Below, piece by piece: positions 1 through 7,732 of a stretch of 64,000 bases of DNA. The notes below the pieces were generated by a model. The model was not told the DNA's origin, ran no database searches, and saw only the letters and a list, made by a program, of their open reading frames with translations. How positions within the stretch are numbered: position 1 is the stretch's first letter; every line of letters begins with the position of its first letter. The translations under genes and the position numbers were made by a program. Source of the stretch: Sphingobacterium kitahiroshimense (GTDB lineage: Bacteria > Bacteroidota > Bacteroidia > Sphingobacteriales > Sphingobacteriaceae); the NCBI RefSeq assembly GCF_025961315.1, contig NZ_JAOQNK010000001.1, positions 4,216,001-4,280,000 on the forward strand. Reading direction: 5' to 3'.

Positions 1-332
1 TTAATCCAAAGTCGGGTGAAATTGAAAGAAGACCTAATTCGGGTACTGCAGGAGGCTTTTTACAGACTATGCAAGATTATGCTATGACAACTACATTATT
101 TGATGACCGCATTGAGTTTACCTATGGGGTTATGCCATTCCCATTATATTCTTTAGGAAATGGATATAACTACTATTATAGAATTCCAGCAAAGTATGTG
201 AAATATGACGATAGCTTAGGACTTCCATATAATACCTATTCTTGTAATCCGAGATTCTCATTTCGGACTTACTACAAAGGGAATTATACAATCGATGTAA
301 TCGTACCTCAAGTCACAAGAGTGAAACCATAA
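1..332 (+). CDS. 3' end of an unrecognised protein gene (5' partial)
   Basis: The reading frame is open from the left edge of the window (first full codon at position 3) to a TAA at 330-332, so only about 109 C-terminal residues are visible. The tail is rich in Tyr, Asn, Pro and Phe and has alternating hydrophobic stretches, which resembles a beta-rich secreted or lipoprotein domain. I do not recognise a family. An ATG at 69 is internal and is unlikely to be the true start because the frame continues upstream of it. A strong hairpin terminator follows directly. Confidence 0.6.
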   Translation, partial: NPKSGEIERRPNSGTAGGFLQTMQDYAMTTTLFDDRIEFTYGVMPFPLYSLGNGYNYYYRIPAKYVKYDDSLGLPYNTYSCNPRFSFRTYYKGNYTIDVIVPQVTRVKP

Positions 333-353
333 CTTCTTCTTGAATATAAAACG

Positions 354-387
354 AGACGCTTAGCTGTATGAGTTAAGCGTCTTTTTT
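354..387 (+). terminator. Rho-independent terminator
   Basis: A perfect 9-bp stem pairs AGACGCTTA (354-362) with TAAGCGTCT (374-382). The loop is 11 nt and a T-run follows. It ends the partial gene at the left edge. Confidence 0.85.
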
Positions 388-461
388 ATACCCCAATTTT
401 TTTCTCACCTCCAAACAAATGAAATCACTATCTTTATGTAGATCACATTTGTAACCCTATT

Positions 462-1685
462 ATGATGAATGCTAAACAATTAGTCAGTTTTACGATAGCC
501 ATTTGTATGATGCTAAACATTGGTAAAGCACAGACAAAATTAAACTATTGCAACGATCAGATGCGAACCGGAGCAGAACAGACGGAAAAATACCTACCCT
601 ATTTAAAAGATAAACGAGTTGCCATCTTAGGCAATCCATCAACAGTAATAAAAGAACGTCATCTGGTCGATAGCCTTTTGAGCAGAGGAGTCAATATTGT
701 CAAGATCTTTGGACCAGAGCACGGCTTTAGAGGAAATGCAAGTAATGGAGCCGAAGTGTCGGACGAACGAGATCCAGCGACACAGATCCCTATAATTTCC
801 CTATACGGAAATAAGAAAAAACCAACAGCAAAAGATTTAGCAGACGTCGATGTCTTTATTTTTGATGTGCAGGATATGGGCGTCCGTTTTTATACCAATA
901 TCAATATCTTACGGGATATAATGGAAGCATGTGCCGAAAATGATAAAGAGTTACTTATCCTTGATCGACCCAATCCCAATGCCTACCTCATTGACGGACC
1001 TATACTCGATATGAAACATAAATCAGGAATTGGACAATTCCCGGTACCTATTGCCCACGGTATGACCACAGCCGAATTTGCACAGATGATCAACGGAGAG
1101 AAGTGGATGGCAACAGACCGTAAATGCAAATTGAAGATCATTCCAATAGAAGGGTATAACCATAGTATGCTATATAGATTACCCGTAAATCCATCACCAA
1201 ATCTCAATACCGAACAGAGCATAATTTTATACCCCAGTACCTGTCTCTTTGAAGGAACCAAACTGAATCACGGCCGCGGAACAGATTTTCCATTCACCAT
1301 TGTTGGCAGTCCGATATATAAAGGAATCTTCACATTTTCCTTCACACCCGTTAGTAAAAAAGGAATGAGTGAAACACCACTGTTCATGAATGAAGTCTGT
1401 TACGGATTAGATTTAAGAGATTATGATTTGCAAAGTCTCGTTGACAGCAAAGAGATCAATCTTTCATGGATAAAAGAAATGTACAATAAATCCCCAGAAA
1501 AAGATAAATTCTTCGACCAGAGCTATTCCAAGCAAATCGGTAGTATAGAAAAGCTGGCTGGGGTGGACGAGTTTCGAAAGCAGATAGAGAACAATGTGAG
1601 CGATCAAGAAATAAGAGCAAGCTGGAAAGCAGGTTTAGAGAGCTATAAAAAGATGCGTCAGAAATATGTCCTTTATAAAGATTGA
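462..1685 (+). CDS. namZ: DUF1343 / GH171 exo-beta-N-acetylmuramidase (NamZ-like)
   Basis: The 407-residue protein has an N-terminal signal peptide (hydrophobic residues about 6-20, likely cleavage after GKA at 23) and the hallmark strings of DUF1343: GPEHGFRG (84-91), FDVQDMGVRFYT (134-145) and LDRPNPN (167-173). Members studied in Bacillus subtilis (YbbC/NamZ) and Tannerella release MurNAc from the non-reducing end of peptidoglycan fragments. I infer the same exo-muramidase role in the periplasm. Two ATG codons are adjacent (462 and 465) and either could start. The sequence CACATTTGTAAC just upstream resembles the -7 element of this phylum with one mismatch. The gene stands alone between an upstream terminator and a repeat island. 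A second paralogue lies at 31398, sharing these motifs but anchored as a lipoprotein. Confidence 0.85.
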   Translation: MMNAKQLVSFTIAICMMLNIGKAQTKLNYCNDQMRTGAEQTEKYLPYLKDKRVAILGNPSTVIKERHLVDSLLSRGVNIVKIFGPEHGFRGNASNGAEVSDERDPATQIPIISLYGNKKKPTAKDLADVDVFIFDVQDMGVRFYTNINILRDIMEACAENDKELLILDRPNPNAYLIDGPILDMKHKSGIGQFPVPIAHGMTTAEFAQMINGEKWMATDRKCKLKIIPIEGYNHSMLYRLPVNPSPNLNTEQSIILYPSTCLFEGTKLNHGRGTDFPFTIVGSPIYKGIFTFSFTPVSKKGMSETPLFMNEVCYGLDLRDYDLQSLVDSKEINLSWIKEMYNKSPEKDKFFDQSYSKQIGSIEKLAGVDEFRKQIENNVSDQEIRASWKAGLESYKKMRQKYVLYKD

Positions 1686-2122
1686 TGTAATACAGGAGAA
1701 AATCACCTATTCTACAGGTGGTACATCATTTTCATTAAAACCAATTAAAACACGCCATTAATCGGCAGTCGTTTGACGCTCGTTCGGGAATCACTTGAGA
1801 ATCATTCGGGACAAGTAGGAGACAAGTTCGGCGATGGTATGCCTTCTGTTCGGCGTTTGTTTGCCTCCTTGCCGAACCCCTCCCGAACAATAGGCGAAGG
1901 AGAGTCGAACCAGTCCCGAAGGTGTTTCCTATGAATGTCAAGGCACTACCGACTCAATCCCGAGTAAAGTATGGACTTTCACGGACTTCTACGGACTTAC
2001 ATGGACTTTTACGCACTTAAATTTACTGAATGTAGAGATATGAGCTAGTTGATTCATAAAGCTAATAATTGTATTTATCCAATAAATAAACTATTTTTAG
2101 TAAAACCAGTATAGCATAAATC
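1686..2122. other. 437-nt intergenic island of short degenerate repeats
   Basis: No convincing gene is present. Between about 1765 and 1960 the sequence is clearly richer in G+C than its flanks. It repeats TTCGGG/TTCGGC and the complements CCCGAA/GCCGAA many times, on both strands. It is followed by a 10-bp tandem repeat (1973-2022). A 68-codon minus-strand frame covers part of it, but its composition tracks the repeats. The stretch looks like a non-coding repeat element of unknown origin. Confidence 0.6.
1973..2022. repeat. 10-bp tandem repeat, five units
   Basis: The units are GGACTTTCAC, GGACTTCTAC, GGACTTACAT, GGACTTTTAC and GCACTTAAAT. The first six bases (GGACTT) are held and the last four vary. 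The array lies at the downstream edge of the TTCGGG-rich island. Confidence 0.85.
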
Positions 2123-2905
2123 ATGTTCGATTTCGAAAAACCTAAGAATCCATATCGAAAAAAAGGAAAAGATTATAATTTGTCAGAGAACAGCAAATTA
2201 GCAGGAGCAGATTTCGCATACTCCAATACATTAGCCAGCAGGATTTATAAGCAGATGAAAATCATACAAGATGATTCCGCTAAGTACGAATCCTTCTTAC
2301 GTCTCAAAAAGAAGCTTTACATGGTCATTCGAAATGATCGTCAACATGATCTAGGACAATTGAAATTAGGATACGGGAACATAAATCCGCTAAAGAACTT
2401 CCGTTTTTCACCAAAGACCAGTTGGCAAACTTTCTTTATGAATTATCCCACAACAAATTTTGACGCGGAGAAAGAAGAATTATGTATAAGTACTCCACCG
2501 ATTTTAGCCCGTGAACTAGATACACTTCCTGAAAGAGTAAGAAAAGTTATTCTGAAGATGCATATCATTAAAGTGTCCATAGATGATGAAAATACAGTTG
2601 ATATAAGTTCAAGTAAAGAGTTGGTTATAGTTAAGGGTGATGATGTCGAATCACGATCGGTCATTTTTTCCATTAAAGATAAACCCAATGTGCTATTATT
2701 ATGTGTGGCCACCGTACGGATGTGGCTATTATCTACAGATCGTAAAGAGGAATTTCTGACCCTAAACACAAAATATATGACTGCAGAAATATTTGATGCC
2801 ATATTGATTCGTAACGGTCAGATCTGCAAGTTTGAAGAGGAAACAAATAAAGAAAACCGTCCTTCGGAATTTCCAGATTCAGATGAAGAACTAGATTGGG
2901 TGTAA
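2123..2905 (+). CDS. Hypothetical protein, 260 aa
   Basis: A long, clean frame with a start shortly after an AT-rich leader. The protein has no signal peptide and no transmembrane segment, so it is probably cytoplasmic. The N-terminus is very basic (KPKNPYRKKGK) and the C-terminus is acidic (residues about 240-258, ending DSDEELDWV). A Cys and a hydrophobic strand pattern occur mid-protein. I recognise no family or catalytic motif. It stands alone between the repeat island and a terminator, so context gives no hint of function. Confidence 0.65.
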   Translation: MFDFEKPKNPYRKKGKDYNLSENSKLAGADFAYSNTLASRIYKQMKIIQDDSAKYESFLRLKKKLYMVIRNDRQHDLGQLKLGYGNINPLKNFRFSPKTSWQTFFMNYPTTNFDAEKEELCISTPPILARELDTLPERVRKVILKMHIIKVSIDDENTVDISSSKELVIVKGDDVESRSVIFSIKDKPNVLLLCVATVRMWLLSTDRKEEFLTLNTKYMTAEIFDAILIRNGQICKFEEETNKENRPSEFPDSDEELDWV

Positions 2906-3092
2906 TAAGTTTTGAAATTTTAATAAAGTAATATTTTGTGAGCTTGTGCTTCCGTAGAATCATTTTAATTTATCGTTCTTAGAGCTTGAGCAGCCTCCGA
3001 CCTGGAGAGGAAAGGCCGTAAATGAAGCTTTTGCTAAATAATAATTTTTTAAAAGATATATCCATTACTAGGGGAAATTAATAGTAACAGGA

Positions 3093-3121
3093 AGCCCTCT
3101 GATCTGCTCAGAGGGCTTTTG
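3093..3121 (+). terminator. Rho-independent terminator
   Basis: A 10-bp stem pairs AGCCCTCTGA (3093-3102) with TCAGAGGGCT (3108-3117), with a 5-nt loop followed by TTTT. It lies between the unknown gene ending at 2905 and the sulfatase. The AGCCCTCT arm is shared with the terminator at 4784. Confidence 0.8.
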
Positions 3122-3184
3122 AATTTATGAATCAAATTTGATTAAAGAATAATACTTTGTAAATTAGGACATATAAATCTAAAC

Positions 3185-4735
3185 ATGCTATTTAAAAAAT
3201 CAACCTTCTTCCTGTTATTATTTTCTTGTGCACTCGGAAGTGGCGAAGTTCATGCCCAAACGAAAGAACGACCGAATATTATCGTATTTATCGTAGATGA
3301 TATGGGATGGGAAGATACTTCGGTTCCTTTTTGGAAAGAAAAAACTCCGTTAAACAATTTTTATCAGACACCGAATATGGAACGTCTGGCGAACCAAGGT
3401 ATGAAATTTACACAGGCTTATGCCAGTAGTGTTTGTTCTCCAAGCCGGGTAAGTTTAATGAGTGGCATGAATGCCGCACGACATCGGGTGACCAATTGGA
3501 CATTAAACAGAAATGCTTCCGTAGATGCTAAAGATGATGAGTTGGATTTTCCTTTGTGGAACGTAAATGGTATGCAACCCGTTGATACCATAGAGCGATC
3601 TGTATTTGTCAATTCCTTGCCTCAACTATTAAAGGAAAACGGATATTTAACCGTTCATGCAGGAAAGGCTCACTTTGGAGCTGTGGGAACACCTGGAGCT
3701 GATCCTATAAATTTGGGGTTTGATGTGAATATTGCCGGTCATGCAGCGGGTGGTCCTGGTAGCTTTCTGGGAACAGAAAATTTTGGGAATAATAAAGATG
3801 GAACGCCCAAAAGTCCTTGGGGAGTACCGGGTTTGGAAGAATATTACGGTCAGGATATATTCTTGACAGAAGCATTGACGCAAAAAGCACTAAAAGTTTT
3901 GAATGACTCATTGTCAAATCAAAAACCTTTCTTTTTGTATATGTCACATTATGCAGTGCACGTACCTTTTAATGCAGATAAACGGTTCTATCAGAAATAT
4001 ATTGATAAAGGAGCCACTCATGTTGAAGCACAATATGCTTCAATGGTAGAAGGTATGGATAAGAGCCTCGGCGATATGATGGATTTTTTGGAAAGTAAAC
4101 ATTTGACTGATAATACGATCATCCTCTTTATTTCTGACAATGGTGGTTATGCGATACAGGATCGTGGCAGAACATGTAAAAAACACAGATGGAATGAACC
4201 TTTAAAAAGTGGCAAAGGATCGGCATATGAAGGTGGGATAAGAGTACCCATGCTGGTTAAGTGGCCCGCTGTTGTTAAAGAAAATTCGGTAACGGAATAT
4301 CCCGTTATAATAGAGGATATATTTCCGACAGTATTGAACATGGCAGGAGTTAAAAAAACAAAAACTGTGCAACATATAGACGGAGAAAATTTTATTTCTG
4401 TACTGAAAGCGAATAAGCAGGTAAATCGTAAATCGGCCATATATTGGCACTTTCCAAATAGCTGGGGCGAGACTGGACCCGGAATAGGTGCAACAAGTAC
4501 AGTGAGAGACGGTGACTGGAAACTGATCTATTGGCATAAAACGCAGAAAAAAGAACTGTTTAATATCAAGAACGATATCGGAGAAGAGCAAGATCTTGCG
4601 ATGAATAATCCCAAAATTGTAAAAAGGTTATCACATAAGCTGGGAGGCTATTTAAGACATGTAGATGCTCAGATGCCAATTATTAAAAATACTAAAGCTT
4701 CTGTTCCTTATCCAGACGTAGTTTCTGATCGGTAG
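3185..4735 (+). CDS. Secreted type-I sulfatase (arylsulfatase family)
   Basis: The 516-residue protein has a signal peptide (cleavage probably after VHA, residue 24). The N-terminal metal-binding start IVFIVDDMGWED (about 34-45) and the signature CSPSR (84-88) are those of S1-family sulfatases. Cys84 is expected to be converted to formylglycine. Further metal or active-site segments are seen around HAGKAHFG (about 156-163) and ISDNGG (about 316-321). The length is normal for the family. Substrate cannot be read from sequence. No maturase (FGE or anSME) is visible in the window, so maturation must come from elsewhere. The gene is monocistronic, with terminators on both sides. Confidence 0.9.
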   Translation: MLFKKSTFFLLLFSCALGSGEVHAQTKERPNIIVFIVDDMGWEDTSVPFWKEKTPLNNFYQTPNMERLANQGMKFTQAYASSVCSPSRVSLMSGMNAARHRVTNWTLNRNASVDAKDDELDFPLWNVNGMQPVDTIERSVFVNSLPQLLKENGYLTVHAGKAHFGAVGTPGADPINLGFDVNIAGHAAGGPGSFLGTENFGNNKDGTPKSPWGVPGLEEYYGQDIFLTEALTQKALKVLNDSLSNQKPFFLYMSHYAVHVPFNADKRFYQKYIDKGATHVEAQYASMVEGMDKSLGDMMDFLESKHLTDNTIILFISDNGGYAIQDRGRTCKKHRWNEPLKSGKGSAYEGGIRVPMLVKWPAVVKENSVTEYPVIIEDIFPTVLNMAGVKKTKTVQHIDGENFISVLKANKQVNRKSAIYWHFPNSWGETGPGIGATSTVRDGDWKLIYWHKTQKKELFNIKNDIGEEQDLAMNNPKIVKRLSHKLGGYLRHVDAQMPIIKNTKASVPYPDVVSDR

Positions 4736-4783
4736 TACTTCGTAATAAATTTTGGTAAATGATATATGAAAATAACAAAACAA

Positions 4784-4812
4784 AGCCCTCTATAATATTT
4801 TAGAGGGCTTTT
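4784..4812 (+). terminator. Rho-independent terminator
   Basis: A 9-bp stem pairs AGCCCTCTA (4784-4792) with TAGAGGGCT (4801-4809). The loop is 8 nt and Ts follow. It ends the sulfatase transcript just before a convergent gene. Confidence 0.8.
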
Positions 4813-4827
4813 ACTTTTTTTAGCTAT

Positions 4828-5395
4828 CTAATTTATTCCTGAGTTTAATTTATGCTCCAAACATTTTTCTATTCCTCCCACAGCATGTATCGTCTGCAGA
4901 GCAATGGGAAGATTAGTGAGAAATTGTGCAATGGGAATTATACTGTCCGCACTTTGTATGAAAGAATCTTTTAATGAGGTAATGGAAAAACTTTCTATTA
5001 ATTCATCCATGATTTCGTACCATTCTCTATGAGTTTTGAAACGAAACATTCGAGCTAAGAAATCAGGAGGATAGATTCCTAAGTTATTATTGCACGAACA
5101 AGCTATCTCGTGTTTATGATTTAAGAATAAATCTTTTTTCTTACATTTTTGTAGGTCTGATTGGATGAAAATCAACCACGCGAGGTCGATTGCATAACCG
5201 ATATTCATATAAATGTAACCATAGTTGAAATCTTGGCAGCGCATCCTGCTACTGACAGAAATATTAACAAGGTGGTTGAAATTTTTACTCCAGTCCGTAT
5301 TGCTTTTTGCAAATTTCTCTAAAGAGTTTGAATAATTCTTAAAGGTATATTTAGGTAAATACCTAAACTCTTTCCATTTTAGTTTTTTTTTTCAT
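4828..5395 (-). pseudogene. Hypothetical protein, frameshifted at an A10 tract (paralogue of the 5742-6464 gene)
   Basis: From the ATG at 5395 the gene-strand sequence reads ATG, ten A residues (plus-strand T-run 5383-5392), then CTAAAATGG. In the ATG frame it stops after ten codons. With one A fewer the frame becomes MKKKLKWKEFRYLPKY and stays open to 4828, about 188 residues. That reading matches the start of the neighbouring 240-residue protein (KAKHFRYLSKK), and the two remain alignable through IDLAWLIF/MEIAYVIF and REWYEIMDELIE/QKWYKTMDGLME. The gene is therefore either inactivated, phase-variable, or expressed through transcriptional slippage on A10. The visible uninterrupted part begins at an internal ATG at 5244. 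Function is unknown. Confidence 0.7.
5383..5392 (-). repeat. A10/T10 homopolymer at the frameshift
   Basis: Ten consecutive T on the plus strand (A on the gene strand) lie directly after the ATG of the frameshifted gene. The tract length decides whether start and body are in frame; nine or twelve A would join them. Confidence 0.85.
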
Positions 5396-5741
5396 GATTG
5401 TAATATTGGATTATTATGCTGTTGGGTAGCATTAAATAGGCTGTCTGAAAGGCTATATCAAGGGGGGTATGTTGTGTTCATTTGCTACATTTTAGTTTGT
5501 GTTATTTCTTGTCACATCTTTTTGGTGAGAATGGAGATGAAATGTAACATTGTATTCAGACGCCTTATTATTTATTTGTTTTATAACATATTTTTTTCGT
5601 TAAATGCTCTGTTTTTTTAAGATTATAGAGATTGTAAGGTTGGCTGAATACAGGTCATGTTCTCTTTTAAAGTGTTTACCGGGTCAAGATGATCTGTTGC
5701 TTCCATATATAGTCCTGTTATTTTCTGTGTAGCTCCTTCTT
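5396..5741. other. 346-nt AT-rich gap, no gene seen
   Basis: Neither strand has a convincing reading frame and no clear terminator hairpin is visible. It should contain the promoter for the minus-strand gene at 5395 and the 3' untranslated part of the gene ending at 5742. I see no decisive signals. Confidence 0.5.
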
Positions 5742-6464
5742 TTATATTTGCGCCTTATTCTCTGTTTCCAGTTTTGTCGAGTTTATTTCCGACATTTTTT
5801 CTTCATCTCGTATATCATGAGGATCGTCTAATGATTCATTATTTGATTCCGCTTCTTCACGTGGTTTCCTTGATTCCATATGAACATAGGGAGGTAGAGG
5901 AATAGTGATACCCCCATGCTCATAGATATAATAAAGTGCGTACGCCAAACGAATGAGAAACTCGCGAATAACGACAATTTTATCACCGAAATGTTCATCG
6001 CCGATAGATCTTTTTAAAGTTAGCTGTTCCATCAGGCCATCCATGGTTTTATACCATTTTTGTAAGGGCTGATAAGAGAAAAACTTACGAATCAAATCGT
6101 AGGGGCTTTTTTTATTATTACAAGTGAATTCAGGTCCATACGAATAATTGAAGTAATCTTTTCTTGTGTCAAATAATGTTAAGGGATTCTTATGTTTGGG
6201 TAGTCCACATTGTTTAAAAATAACATAAGCTATTTCCATCTGCTTAATCATTTGATGGCAATTGTAGCCATTTTCGGGATAACCACCGGTCGACATCGCT
6301 GGATAAGCTCCAGTTGTTACAAAGAGATTGATATCCTTTTGCCAGTTAATGATATCAGTTTGCTGTTGGAAAAAATCACGGATGTAGATCATGGGATTTT
6401 TGATATTCTTTTTACTTAAATAGCGAAAATGTTTCGCTTTTAGTTTCTTTTGCGTATTTTTCAT
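5742..6464 (-). CDS. Hypothetical protein, 240 aa (paralogue of 4828-5395)
   Basis: The start at 6464 is an ATG followed by a Lys-rich N-terminus. No signal peptide or membrane span is seen. The middle has well-spaced aromatic and Cys/His residues (GYNCHQ about residue 67, FTCNNK about 115) and a hydrophobic segment around IREFLIRLAYALYYIYEHGG. The last 45 residues are acidic and low-complexity. I do not recognise the family. It lies divergently to an HTH protein gene, with 101 nt between starts, and has a frameshifted relative directly downstream, suggesting tandem duplication. A role tied to the HTH regulator is plausible but only inferred. Confidence 0.65.
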   Translation of the reverse strand: MKNTQKKLKAKHFRYLSKKNIKNPMIYIRDFFQQQTDIINWQKDINLFVTTGAYPAMSTGGYPENGYNCHQMIKQMEIAYVIFKQCGLPKHKNPLTLFDTRKDYFNYSYGPEFTCNNKKSPYDLIRKFFSYQPLQKWYKTMDGLMEQLTLKRSIGDEHFGDKIVVIREFLIRLAYALYYIYEHGGITIPLPPYVHMESRKPREEAESNNESLDDPHDIRDEEKMSEINSTKLETENKAQI

Positions 6465-6519
6465 AATGGAAATTTTGGTTTAAAATGGTTTTAATTATCT
6501 TCATAAAACTAATTTAGGG

Positions 6520-6550
6520 ATTATTTTAAGTCAAAACAAATTATTTTAAG
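6520..6550. promoter_or_regulatory. Direct-repeat operator candidate
   Basis: The 11-mer ATTATTTTAAG occurs at 6520-6530 and again at 6540-6550, a 20-bp period (two helical turns). It lies in the divergent control region between the unknown gene at 6464 and the HTH gene at 6566, immediately upstream of the -7 element. This is a natural binding site for an autoregulating HTH dimer; binding is inferred. Confidence 0.5.
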
Positions 6551-6552
6551 AT

Positions 6553-6560
6553 TAAATTTG
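6553..6560 (+). promoter_or_regulatory. -7 promoter element TAAATTTG, possibly leaderless start
   Basis: TAAATTTG is an exact match to the Bacteroidota -7 consensus TAnnTTTG. It ends only 5 nt before the ATG at 6566, so transcription would start at or within a base or two of the start codon. No -33 TTG is obvious at the usual distance. Confidence 0.5.
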
Positions 6561-6565
6561 CACAT

Positions 6566-6982
6566 ATGAGTGATTATTTGAAGAGAATTAAGCTTGTTGC
6601 TGATCGGGAAGGTATGAGTGTTTCTGCTTTAGAAGCTACTATTGGGGCCAGTAAAGGCGTTTTTACAAGAGCCCTGAACAACGGGACAGATATTCAATCA
6701 AAGTGGCTAATCAGCTTGTTAGAAAATTATCCCGATTATTCAGCAGAATGGTTACTAAGAGGTGAAGGAGCTATGTTATGTGCTAAATCAATCGTTAAAG
6801 AATTTAATGAGACCTACTTAACAGCCGAACAGGAAGGCATTAGTAATGCTGTAATTAATGCCTTACATCAAGTAATAGCATCTCAAAATGCAACAATTAA
6901 ATCCCAGGAAAAGATAATTTCCTTCATGGAGCGACAATTATCAGTTTACGAACAGGAAAATACATCGTCAAAAAAGGAGTAA
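6566..6982 (+). CDS. Small HTH DNA-binding protein with C-terminal coiled coil
   Basis: The 138-residue protein starts with a Cro/CI-like fold (DYLKRIKLVADREGMS, ALEATIGASKGVFTRAL, and a tail motif YPDYSAEWLLRGEGAM at about 55-70). That tail is typical of Bacteroidota phage-repressor-like regulators. Residues about 95-130 are Gln/Glu/Lys-rich and predict a coiled coil. It probably binds DNA as a dimer in the cytoplasm. A direct repeat in its own promoter suggests autoregulation. A paralogue follows 139 nt downstream. The regulated target is probably the divergent gene, by context only. Confidence 0.75.
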   Translation: MSDYLKRIKLVADREGMSVSALEATIGASKGVFTRALNNGTDIQSKWLISLLENYPDYSAEWLLRGEGAMLCAKSIVKEFNETYLTAEQEGISNAVINALHQVIASQNATIKSQEKIISFMERQLSVYEQENTSSKKE

Positions 6983-7121
6983 CCCATACGGGGTGATATT
7001 TAAGTAGGGATAAAGTAATATTGAAATAGCGTAAAATAACACGCAGAAATTGCGAGTTAAGAGGTTATAATGATGAGAGCGCTGTGTTGCATCATAAAGT
7101 ATAGGTTAAAAAAGAGAAATC

Positions 7122-7514
7122 ATGTCGGGAGTTAAAGAACGTGTGTTATTAATTGCAGAAAGTAAGGGGATAAGCAAAGCTATTTTTTTTGAAGGCTTGG
7201 GATTTTCTTATGCTAATTTTAAAGGCGTTCAAAAATTTTCAGCACTTAGTTCGGATGCAATGATAGCGATCTTAACTAAATATAATGATATATGTCCAAC
7301 CTGGTTACTGATGGGTACAGGTGAAATGTATAGGAACAGTAACGGTGATGAAAGGGTTTCTCTTGAACATTCCAAGCAGCGCCCAGATGATAATGCAATT
7401 AAGATGGACGAGGCAATGAATAAAGTGATCAATGCTTTGGAACAGACGATAAGAACACAAGAGAAGACAATTCTTGCCCTTGAAAAGCAAATTGGTTTCT
7501 TGGAAAAAGAATAG
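7122..7514 (+). CDS. Small HTH DNA-binding protein (paralogue of 6566-6982)
   Basis: The 130-residue protein has the same plan as its upstream neighbour: an N-terminal helix-turn-helix region (KERVLLIAESKGISK, FFEGLGFSYANFKG), the conserved segment YNDICPTWLLMGTGEMYR (about 52-69), and a C-terminal Gln/Glu/Lys coiled coil (about 95-130) with the shared string VINAL(E/H)Q. It is a tandem duplicate that has diverged. The promoter direct repeat of the first copy is not found upstream of this one, so regulation may differ. Confidence 0.75.
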   Translation: MSGVKERVLLIAESKGISKAIFFEGLGFSYANFKGVQKFSALSSDAMIAILTKYNDICPTWLLMGTGEMYRNSNGDERVSLEHSKQRPDDNAIKMDEAMNKVINALEQTIRTQEKTILALEKQIGFLEKE

Positions 7515-7732
7515 GGTCGGGTATCATTGCACCTGATTTCTATAAATTAGGCCAATATTGACTCAAGAAAATTTGTATAGTACAATATTTCGTTATTATA
7601 ATTTTAAAAAAATAACGGATTCAAGTGATTTTATTGCCGTGGTTTTCGTTTATTTTTGTCTCATGGAGGTGAACTGTCGAATATAAGAATTATTATTGCT
7701 AAGATCTTTTAATAATTAATAATACCATATTT

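Noticed and set aside
1735..1941. 68-codon minus-strand frame in the repeat island
   Set aside because: Its sequence follows the TTCGGG-type repeats, it has no recognisable domain, and no promoter or neighbour supports it.
2960..3050. GAGGAAAGG string resembling part of an RNase P or other structured RNA
   Set aside because: Only one short match; the other conserved RNase P regions are absent and the gap is too short.
4147..4591. Long minus-strand frames inside the sulfatase gene
   Set aside because: They are antisense to a gene with clear catalytic motifs and show no domain of their own.
7591..7617. CGTTATT / AATAACG inverted repeat upstream of the SH3 protein
   Set aside because: Seven pairs, all AT-rich apart from the ends, with a 13-nt loop; too weak to call terminator or operator.
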